NCBI GenBank assembly: GCA_052388455.1
Contig: JBQTIA010000124.1
Coordinates: 1-19,175, forward strand
Source: CAZSNH01 sp052388455
GTDB lineage: Bacteria > Pseudomonadota > Alphaproteobacteria > Rhizobiales > Hyphomicrobiaceae
Length of the DNA stretch: 19,175 nucleotides
Reading direction: 5' to 3'
The notes below the pieces were generated by a model, which had not been told where the DNA came from, did no database searches, and saw only the letters and a list, made by a program, of their open reading frames with translations. The translations under genes and the position numbers were made by a program. Numbering within the stretch: position 1 is the stretch's first letter; every line of letters begins with the position of its first letter. This document shows, in pieces, positions 1 through 5,921 of this stretch.

Positions 1-402
1 GTGCTGCCGACGGTGATGCCGCGCTATCTGTTGGGCTTCGGCACGCCGCTGTACTTGATCTAACGCGTCGCGCGCGGCATCGAAATGTTCTATTGGGTGA
101 TGCCGACGCGCAACGGCCGCCACGGCATGGCCTTCACCTGGAGTGGCAAGCTCAATCTGCACAACGCGAAGCACGCCGAGGACCTGAGCCCGCTCGACGC
201 GCAAAGCTCGTGTTCGGCGGCGCGCGATTATTCCCGCGCCTACGTCCATCACCTCGTCAAGTCGGGTGAGTATCTCGGCGCCATGATCCTCTCGTGGGTC
301 AACACGTGCTTCTATCAGGACCTCATGGCCGCCATGCGCCAGGCCATCTCCGAGGGCCGCTTCGCGGACTGGGCCGAGGAGACGAAGAGAAGATTGGCGT
401 AG
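1..402 (+). pseudogene. tgt: tgt remnant (queuine tRNA-ribosyltransferase), C-terminal part, broken
   Basis: Frame 1 from the left edge to the TAG at 400-402 reads as the C-terminal third of bacterial Tgt, the enzyme that swaps guanine-34 for the queuosine precursor in tRNAs. Recognisable blocks are PRYLLGFGTP, VARGIEMF, VMPTRNGRHG, NAKHAEDLSPLD, DYSRAYVHHL and ISEGRF. An in-frame TAA at 61-63 lies between GTP..LI and RVARGI, where the family normally reads straight through. The near-invariant FDCVMPTR motif, whose Asp is the catalytic nucleophile, is FYWVMPTR here, and FTRxGK is FTWSGK. Only one Cys remains around the C-terminal zinc-site region, although I am unsure how strictly alphaproteobacterial Tgt keeps the zinc ligands. 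Several changes are one base from the expected codon (GAA to TAA, GAy to TAy, CGG to TGG), which fits decay better than one sequencing error. The 5' part lies outside the window. An ATG at 85 could start a 105-residue fragment, but it would lack the catalytic residue. Confidence 0.82.
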
Positions 403-422
403 GCCGGAGTGAGCGTCGGGAG

Positions 423-448
423 CGAAGCGACCGAAGCGACCGAAGCGA
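423..448 (+). repeat. short tandem repeat, 9-bp unit CGAAGCGAC, nearly three copies
   Basis: CGAAGCGAC occurs twice head to tail (423-431, 432-440), followed by CGAAGCGA (441-448). It lies 20 bases after the tgt stop and runs into the left arm of the hairpin at 446-485. No function can be read from it. Confidence 0.6.
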
Positions 449-485
449 AGTCCGACGACTTGGCCAGCAAAGTCGTCGGACTTCG
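446..485 (+). terminator. 15-bp hairpin downstream of the tgt remnant
   Basis: CGAAGTCCGACGACT (446-460) and AGTCGTCGGACTTCG (471-485) are perfect inverse complements separated by a 10-base loop. The position, about 45 bases after the tgt stop, suits a transcription terminator, but no T-run follows (the next bases are GTTCTGCCC). It could equally be a repeat-type palindrome. Confidence 0.5.
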
Positions 486-505
486 GTTCTGCCCGGTTGC
501 AGTTT

Positions 506-532
506 GGTGTCAGACGCTCCGGGTCTGACACC
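506..532. repeat. palindromic unit 1, GGTGTCAGAC...GTCTGACACC
   Basis: This is a 10-bp perfect inverted repeat (506-515 and 523-532) with a 7-base centre GCTCCGG. The same arms recur at 565-591, 59 bases further on. The two together look like a REP-type intergenic pair between the tgt remnant and the end of the convergent DMT gene. Confidence 0.65.
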
Positions 533-564
533 ATGGTCGCGCTACCTGCCGCATTCGGGGCAAT

Positions 565-591
565 GGTGTCAGACCCAGAGGGTCTGACACC
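565..591. repeat. palindromic unit 2, GGTGTCAGACCC...GGGTCTGACACC
   Basis: This is a perfect 12-bp inverted repeat (565-576 and 580-591) with a 3-base centre AGA. It is the second copy of the unit at 506-532, with the same outer 10 bases in each arm. It ends about 20 bases before the stop of the minus-strand permease gene and could also act as that gene's terminator. Confidence 0.65.
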
Positions 592-610
592 TCAAAGAGC
601 CGGGCCTCTC

Positions 611-1543
611 TCAGTGCGACGGCTTGTTTGCTGTCGCCCGTTCTCGGTGGAGCAGGTAGATGCCCGACGCGACGACGATGGCCGCGCCGGTCAGTGTAAA
701 GGCATCCGGGACGTCGCCGAACACCAGATAGCCGAGCGCCACCATCGACAGGATCTGCGTGTAGAGAAACGGTGCCACGCTCGATGCCGGCGCCAGCCGG
801 TAGGCGTGCAGGAAGAGATAGTGCCCCGTCCCGCCGAGGATGCCCATCATCACGAGCAGCAGCCAGCCGGCGGGTTCGCTCGGAGACACCCAGTCTTTCA
901 CCGCCCACGGCGCCAAGGCCACGGTGCCGACGAACATCGAGTAGAACAGCGTCACCAGCGGCGGGTCGAGATTGGCCATGTGGCGCGTCAGCAGCATGAA
1001 GAGCGCATAGGCCAGCATGGCGAGAAGCGAATAGACGACCCCGATATCGAGTCCGCGCGTATCCGGGTGCACGGCGACGAGCACGCCCGTGAAGCCGATC
1101 AGGATCGCCACCATGCGCCGCCAGCCGACCCATTCGCCGAGGAACGGCCCGGCGAGCAGCGCGACAACCAGCGGCGCCAGGAACACGATCGTGATCGCCT
1201 GATCGAGCCGCAGCGTCTGCAGGGCGAGAAAGTTGAAGGCGGTCGTCGCCAGCATCAGCACCGAGCGCACCATCTGCAGCCAGAAGCCGTTGGTGCGGAA
1301 CATGGCGGCCGGACGCATGATGCCGAGGGCCGGAAGCAGGATCAGCAGCCCGACGAACTGCACGAGGAAGCGCACCCACACGGCCTCGATCACCGGCACG
1401 CCCATGCGGGTGGTCAGCAGCTTGGCCGTGGTGTCGAGCCCCGAGAAGAGGGCCACCGCGATGCACATCAGTCCGATGGCCTTCAGGCGGTCGCGGCCGG
1501 GCTTCGCTGCGCTGTCGGCGGACGGGGCGGGTTGGCTGGTCAT
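611..1543 (-). CDS. EamA/DMT-family transporter (drug/metabolite superfamily)
   Basis: This is a 310-residue, strongly hydrophobic protein with about ten membrane segments arranged as two EamA repeats, roughly residues 20-150 and 165-300. Typical family features are visible: an early VALFSGLDTTAKLL segment, WVRFLVQFVGLL, ALQTLRLDQAITIVFLAPLVVALL followed by FLGEWVGWRR, and in the second half YSMFVGTVALAP, PASSVAPFLYTQI and a GYLVFGDVPDAFT turn. Such proteins export or import small metabolites through the inner membrane. The substrate cannot be told from sequence. I chose the ATG at 1543 (MTSQPAPSAD) because GGGGAG lies just upstream. An in-frame ATG at 1618 would add 25 residues that do not look like part of the fold. 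Family certain, substrate unknown. Confidence 0.9.
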   Translation of the reverse strand: MTSQPAPSADSAAKPGRDRLKAIGLMCIAVALFSGLDTTAKLLTTRMGVPVIEAVWVRFLVQFVGLLILLPALGIMRPAAMFRTNGFWLQMVRSVLMLATTAFNFLALQTLRLDQAITIVFLAPLVVALLAGPFLGEWVGWRRMVAILIGFTGVLVAVHPDTRGLDIGVVYSLLAMLAYALFMLLTRHMANLDPPLVTLFYSMFVGTVALAPWAVKDWVSPSEPAGWLLLVMMGILGGTGHYLFLHAYRLAPASSVAPFLYTQILSMVALGYLVFGDVPDAFTLTGAAIVVASGIYLLHRERATANKPSH

Positions 1544-1760
1544 GGGGCTCCCCGGCGCGTTGTCATGAGCTGCCTTATGGCATCCGACGAAGGGCAGCGT
1601 GACGGCCAACTGCCGCATCCGCCTGCGACCAAATCGGCGATCGTGATCACGAACGAGGCGGTTCGCCGCGGCTTGCGGCAGGTCCCTGCACAGCCCCTGT
1701 GCGGCGCCTGCCGCTCGCCTTGCCTTCCCCGTAAATCCCCTGTATCCCGCACCGACGAGC

Positions 1761-1835
1761 GGGCCCGTAGCTCAGCGGTAGAGCATCTGACTTTTAATCA
1801 GGTGGTCGTTGGTTCGAGTCCAACCGGGCTCACCA
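1761..1835 (+). tRNA. tRNA-Lys (anticodon TTT)
   Basis: This is a complete cloverleaf of 75 bases with an encoded CCA at 1833-1835. The acceptor arm GGGCCCG (1761-1767) pairs with CGGGCTC (1825-1831) with one G-T pair, and the discriminator is A1832. The D arm is GCTC..GAGC. The anticodon stem TCTGA/TCAGG carries loop CTTTTAA, giving anticodon TTT at 1793-1795. The T arm is GTTGG TTCGAGT CCAAC. A weak sigma-70-like pair, TTGCCT at 1720-1725 and TATCCC at 1743-1748, lies upstream and may drive it. There is no sign of an integrated element at its 3' end. Confidence 0.97.
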
Positions 1836-1901
1836 AGGACTTCAACAGTTTGGCTGGAACGGGCGGCACACGATCCGCGGCTGCGGCCAGGCGCACGATG
1901 C

Positions 1902-1907
1902 GGAGGA
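1902..1907 (+). promoter_or_regulatory. Shine-Dalgarno GGAGGA that fixes the GTG start of sseA
   Basis: GGAGGA lies four bases before GTG at 1912. No ATG stands in frame nearby, so this site supports the GTG start. Confidence 0.7.
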
Positions 1908-1911
1908 CCCC

Positions 1912-2778
1912 GTGGTCAAGGATGCCAGAAACTGGATCGTCGAGACGGAATGGCTGGCGTCTCATCTCGACGCTCCCGATCTGGTGGTTCTCGACGGCTC
2001 CTGGCACCTGCCGACGGCGGGGCGCGACGCGAAGGCCGAGTATCTCGCCGAACACATCCCCGGCGCTCTGTTCTTCGACATCGACGACCTCTCGGACGAG
2101 AAGTCCGATCTGCCGCACATGCTGCCCTCGACGGTCAAGTTCGCCTCGCGGGTGAAGAAGATGGGTATCGGCGACGGCAAGCGCATCGTCGTCTACGATA
2201 CGCACGGGCTCTTCTCCGCCGCGCGCGTGTGGTGGACGTTCCGTGCCATGGGTCACCAGGACGTGGCGGTGCTCAACGGCGGCTTGCGCAAGTGGAAGGC
2301 GGAAGGCCGCCCGCTCGAGGACGGTCCGCCACCGCCCCGGCAGACGCGGCATTACACGCCGCTTCAAAACAGCGAGCTGCTGCGCGACGTGTCCGACATG
2401 AAATCCTATGTCGACAAGGGCAACATGCAGATCGTCGACGCGCGGCCGGCCGGCCGCGTCGAGGGCCGCGATCCCGAGCCGCGGCCGGGCCTGCGGCAGG
2501 GACATATTCCGGGATCGAGGAACGTGCCCTCGCAGTCGATCCTGAATGCGGACGGCACGCTGAAGTCGAAAGCGGAACTGGTGGAGATCTTCAAGGCCGC
2601 CGGCATCGATCCGCACAAGCCGGTGGTGACCACCTGCGGCTCCGGTGTGACGGCCTCCATGCTGGCGCTGGCGCTCGCTGTCGTCGGCCAGACCAACGCC
2701 GCCGTCTACGACGGCTCGTTCGCCGAATGGGGCCGCAACGACAACGGCCTCCCCGTCGCGACCGGCAAGGCGGGCTGA
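1912..2778 (+). CDS. sseA: 3-mercaptopyruvate/thiosulfate sulfurtransferase (SseA type)
   Basis: This is a 288-residue cytoplasmic protein with two rhodanese domains, the usual length for SseA. The N-terminal domain (about residues 8-130) carries the inactive-half signature region YLAEHIPGALFFDID and VLNGGLRKW. The C-terminal domain (about 160-280) contains VDARPAGR, GHIPGSRNVP and the active loop CGSGVTA with catalytic Cys242. CGSGVTA is the pattern of mercaptopyruvate sulfurtransferases rather than the thiosulfate-preferring loop. The enzyme transfers sulfur from 3-mercaptopyruvate to thiol acceptors or cyanide in cysteine catabolism. The start is GTG, supported by GGAGGA. It lies 76 bases after tRNA-Lys and converges on the glucan gene with only 28 bases between the stops. 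Both key motifs are intact. Confidence 0.93.
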   Translation: MVKDARNWIVETEWLASHLDAPDLVVLDGSWHLPTAGRDAKAEYLAEHIPGALFFDIDDLSDEKSDLPHMLPSTVKFASRVKKMGIGDGKRIVVYDTHGLFSAARVWWTFRAMGHQDVAVLNGGLRKWKAEGRPLEDGPPPPRQTRHYTPLQNSELLRDVSDMKSYVDKGNMQIVDARPAGRVEGRDPEPRPGLRQGHIPGSRNVPSQSILNADGTLKSKAELVEIFKAAGIDPHKPVVTTCGSGVTASMLALALAVVGQTNAAVYDGSFAEWGRNDNGLPVATGKAG

Positions 2779-2806
2779 GCGCCTCCCGGGTAGAGCATCG
2801 CAAGGC

Positions 2807-4399
2807 TCACACGCTCGGGAAATCCTGATAGATCCAGGTCTCGGTCAGCGCGATGGCGCCTTTGCGCAGGAACGCGCGCAGGTCGACGGGCTCGCGGCCG
2901 TAGGCTTCCAGATCGAAGAACGCGCGCCAGCGTTCCCGCTGATCGACGACCGGGTGCGTGTAGGCGTTCGACACCGTGCCGCGCGACGCGGTGACGACGA
3001 TCTCGACGCCGTCGTTGCGGCCGAGACCGGCGAACACCGGCCCCTGGAAATCGACGACGAATTTCTTCACGCCCGGCGGCCGCTTGAAACCGGGTCGTCC
3101 CCCGAGACCGGTCCAGGTGGCGGTGGCGCGGCCGAGCGTCTCGGGAAACGCAATGTCGTCGAGCCAGGTGAGACGGTAGCGGAAGCGGCGCTCCTCGCCG
3201 GCGCGCATCGGCTGCTTCGGGCACCAGTAGGCGACGATGTTGTCGAAGGTCTCGTCGCTGGTCGGAATTTCGAGCAGGTGTACGGCGCCCTCGCCCCAGG
3301 CATCGAGCGGCTCGACCCACACCGACGGGCGACGCTCGTAGAACACCCCGTCGTCGAGGTAGTGCACGAAATCGCGGTCGCGCTGCAGGAGGCCGAAGCC
3401 CTTGGGGTCGCGGTCGAGGAAGGCATTGGTGATCACGCGCGGCGGGTTGGCGATCGGCCGCCAGATGCGCTCGCCGGAGCCGGTGTGGATGGCGAGGCCG
3501 TCGCTGTCGTGGATCTCGGGTCGCCAGTCCGCCGCCTCCTTGCGGGCGGCTTCGCCGTACCAGAACATGGAGGAGAACGGTGCGACGCCCAGGCGCTCGA
3601 TGTCGGCGCGCGCGCAGATGGTGGCGTCGACCGTCATGATGACCTTGTGCACGTCGCGGGCGTCGGTCTGCCGCTCGGCTGTGATGCGATAGGCCCCGGT
3701 GACGCTGCGGCTGTCGAGCAGCGCGTGGACGGTGAGTGGCGCCCCGGCCCGGTTCTCGGCTCCGAGCCAGAACTCGGTGAAGCGCGGGAACTCTTCCGCG
3801 CGGTCGAGGCCGGTATCGACGGCGAGGCCGCGTGCCGAGAGGCCGTACTGATTGTAGGGGCCGGACGCGCGGAAATAGGAGGCGCCGAGGAACGACAGCC
3901 AGTCGTTGGCCTGTGCCGGACCCATCACGCGGAACCCAGCGAAGCCGGTCGTGTCCGGCAGCGCCTCGGCCGGGTGACCCGCGGGAATGTCGAACAGCGC
4001 GTTGTCGTAGGCGACCAGCCGGGCCATGTCCCCGCTGAGCTCGTTGATGCGCACCGGCTCACGGAAGAGCTGCCCGAGGTGAAAGAGCTGGACCGGGTAG
4101 GCGCCGTCGGGTCCGAGCTGGAGGCTGGCGTCGCGCTTGAAGCGGATTTTCTGATAGGCGTCGTAGTCGATGCGCTGGAGGATGTCGTCGCTGCCGATCG
4201 AGACCGCTTGAAAGGGCGCGCGGGCGGCGGCTCGCGCCGTCTCGATCATCGTATCGAAAGAGAACTTCGGCCCGAGGCCGGCCGCCTGCGACACGGCTAG
4301 CTGCTGTGCCGCGGCCCGGGGCGGGTCGGGCAACGCGGCACCCAGCAGGCCAAGCGCCGAGCCCTTGAGCAGGTCGCGTCGGTGAAGGGAGCGGGGCAT
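2807..4399 (-). CDS. glucan biosynthesis protein of the OpgG/OpgD (MdoG/MdoD) family, Tat-exported
   Basis: This is a 530-residue periplasmic protein of the family that shapes osmoregulated periplasmic glucans. The N-terminus MPRSLHRRDLLKGSALG is a twin-arginine signal (Arg7-Arg8, hydrophobic stretch, then PRAAAQQ). A Tat signal is a feature of E. coli OpgD rather than OpgG. The family fold follows: FSFDTMIETARAAA, YDAYQKIRFK, VQLFHLGQLF, then FRASGPYNQYGLSARGLAVD, RFTEFWLG, APFSSMFWYGE, DSDGLAIHTGSGERIWRP, YYLDDGVFYERRPS-like and the C-terminal Ig-like part. I set the start at 4399 because the Tat signal begins there. An upstream in-frame extension to 4471 would put 24 odd residues before the signal. 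No glucosyltransferase OpgH is adjacent, so the partner enzyme must lie elsewhere. Whether it is functionally OpgG or OpgD cannot be decided here. Confidence 0.88.
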   Translation of the reverse strand: MPRSLHRRDLLKGSALGLLGAALPDPPRAAAQQLAVSQAAGLGPKFSFDTMIETARAAARAPFQAVSIGSDDILQRIDYDAYQKIRFKRDASLQLGPDGAYPVQLFHLGQLFREPVRINELSGDMARLVAYDNALFDIPAGHPAEALPDTTGFAGFRVMGPAQANDWLSFLGASYFRASGPYNQYGLSARGLAVDTGLDRAEEFPRFTEFWLGAENRAGAPLTVHALLDSRSVTGAYRITAERQTDARDVHKVIMTVDATICARADIERLGVAPFSSMFWYGEAARKEAADWRPEIHDSDGLAIHTGSGERIWRPIANPPRVITNAFLDRDPKGFGLLQRDRDFVHYLDDGVFYERRPSVWVEPLDAWGEGAVHLLEIPTSDETFDNIVAYWCPKQPMRAGEERRFRYRLTWLDDIAFPETLGRATATWTGLGGRPGFKRPPGVKKFVVDFQGPVFAGLGRNDGVEIVVTASRGTVSNAYTHPVVDQRERWRAFFDLEAYGREPVDLRAFLRKGAIALTETWIYQDFPSV

Positions 4400-4609
4400 G
4401 GGAGACGTCCTGGGGCACCGGCGGTCGAGGCAGTCGGGTGGCGCGTGACACTTTCGTGTCGGCTGCCGCACGTTCTGCGGTCCTAGCCGGAAATGCAGCC
4501 TGCCGCCAGCGTTGGCGCCATCACCTGCCTACCATTTGGGCAAGGAAGAGATGGCCATCGAAGCGCCGCTCGGGTTCGAGTGTCACTCGCGCGCGCGCCC
4601 CTCGCAATC

Positions 4610-4645
4610 TTGCCAAGTCTCGCATATGACAGTCTAATCTGTCAT
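4610..4645 (+). promoter_or_regulatory. promoter of the RND operon with palindromic operator over the -10 box
   Basis: TTGCCA (4610-4615) and TCTAAT (4633-4638) are separated by exactly 17 bases, a good sigma-70 pair. The -10 box is the centre of a perfect inverted repeat: ATGACAG (4626-4632) TCTAAT CTGTCAT (4639-4645). A 20-bp palindrome over the -10 is what a TetR-type repressor of an efflux operon would use. No regulator gene lies next to it. The adaptor ATG is at 4682, leaving a leader of about 37 bases. Confidence 0.65.
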
Positions 4646-4681
4646 CTCGTCAGGGCATCAACAGCAACACAGGGGTCTGTG

Positions 4682-5836
4682 ATGATCACCGCACTCCGTG
4701 CTTCGGCATGGACCGCTGCCGTCCTCGGGCTCGCCGGGCTGAGCTGCGCCGCAGACGCGCAGGGACCGCCCCCTCCGAAAGTCTCGGTCGCCGTGCCGCT
4801 CGAGAAGCGCATCACCACCTGGGACGAGTACTCGGGCCGGTTCGAGGCCGTCGAAAGCGTCGAGGTGCGCGCCCGCGTCTCGGGGTTCATCGACAAGATT
4901 CACTTCAAGGACGGCGAGATCGTCAAGGCCGGCGACCCGCTCTACACCATCGATCCGCGCCCGTTCCGCATCGCCGTCGATAGCGCCAACGCCGAGTTGA
5001 CGCGCACGAAGGCGCAGGTGGCGCTGGCCGAGAACGAGGTTGAGCGCGCCCGCCCCCTGCTCAAATCCGCCGCCGTCACCGAGCGCGACTTCGACCAGCG
5101 GCAGGCGGCCCTCAGCGTCACGCGCGCCCAGCAGCTCTCCGCCGAGGCCGCTCTGAAAAACGCCGAGCTCAACCTCGAATGGACGGAAGTCAAGGCGCCG
5201 ATCTCGGGACGAATCTCCGACAGCAAGGTCGATCTGGGCAGTCTGGTGGCCGGCGGCAGCGCCGCCACGACGACGCTGCTGACCACCATCGTCTCCCTGG
5301 ACCCCATCCATTTCGTGTTCGACGCGGCGGAGGCCGATTACCTGCGCTACATGAGGAAGCAGATGGACGGCTCGCGTCCCTCCTCGCGGAGCACCGCCAA
5401 TCCGGTCCGCGTGCGCCTCGCCGACGAGCAGGAGTGGCGGCACGAGGGCCGCATGGATTTCGTCGACAACCAGTTGAACCCGCGCTCGGGCACCATGCGC
5501 GGCCGGGCGATCTTCGACAACAAAGACCAGCTGCTGGCTCCGGGTGTGTTCGGCAGACTGCAACTGTTCGGCGGCGAGAGTGACGCCCTGCTCGTGCCCG
5601 ACAGCGCCATCGTCGCCGATCAGATGCGCAAGATCGTCTACACGGTGGGAGACGATGCCATCGTCCAGGCGGTGCCTGTGGTCGTCGGGCCGATCGATTC
5701 CGGCCTGCGCGTCATCACCAGCGGTCTGTCGCGCACCGACAAGGTGGTGATCGACGGGCTCGCCAATCCCTTCGTGCGGCCCGGCGCCAAGGTAACGCCC
5801 GAGCCGGGCAAAATCAAAACGGCAGCCTCCGACTAG
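4682..5836 (+). CDS. RND efflux periplasmic adaptor (membrane fusion protein, AcrA/MexE type)
   Basis: This is a 384-residue secreted adaptor linking the inner-membrane RND pump to an outer-membrane channel. The first 28 residues form a signal peptide (hydrophobic ASAWTAAVLGLAGL, then CAADA). The Cys does not sit in a good lipobox, so signal peptidase I cleavage is more likely than lipidation. The lipoyl half VRARVSGFIDKIHFKDGEIV (about 61-80) is followed by a helical hairpin (about 100-165: AELTRTKAQVALAENEVERARPLL and QAALSVTRAQQLSAEAAL), the second lipoyl half VKAPISGRISDSKVDLGSLV, a beta-barrel domain and a membrane-proximal domain ending VRPGAKVTPEP. I chose the ATG at 4682, preceded by AGGGG six bases upstream. 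Longer in-frame starts from 4493 cross the promoter. It forms an operon with the permease 85 bases downstream. Confidence 0.92.
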   Translation: MITALRASAWTAAVLGLAGLSCAADAQGPPPPKVSVAVPLEKRITTWDEYSGRFEAVESVEVRARVSGFIDKIHFKDGEIVKAGDPLYTIDPRPFRIAVDSANAELTRTKAQVALAENEVERARPLLKSAAVTERDFDQRQAALSVTRAQQLSAEAALKNAELNLEWTEVKAPISGRISDSKVDLGSLVAGGSAATTTLLTTIVSLDPIHFVFDAAEADYLRYMRKQMDGSRPSSRSTANPVRVRLADEQEWRHEGRMDFVDNQLNPRSGTMRGRAIFDNKDQLLAPGVFGRLQLFGGESDALLVPDSAIVADQMRKIVYTVGDDAIVQAVPVVVGPIDSGLRVITSGLSRTDKVVIDGLANPFVRPGAKVTPEPGKIKTAASD

Positions 5837-5921
5837 TCATGCCGACAGGCGACGAGGACCCGACACCTGCCGCGCACCTTTCCCGATTACCCAAGGCGCG
5901 TGCGCCTCACAGGATCAAGCT

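Noticed and set aside
1761..1835. tRNA-Lys as an integration site
   Set aside because: No repeat of the tRNA 3' end, no integrase, and the next gene is a normal chromosomal sulfurtransferase.
497..2155. Long plus-strand open frame (552 codons) across the DMT gene and tRNA
   Set aside because: It runs antisense to a clear EamA permease and through the tRNA-Lys. The product is Arg/His-rich low-complexity, typical of an antisense frame in high-GC DNA.
2954..4300. Plus-strand 448-codon frame opposite the glucan gene
   Set aside because: It is entirely antisense to the OpgG/OpgD-type gene, which has motifs and a Tat signal. Composition is Ala/Val/Asp/Glu-biased, with no family pattern.
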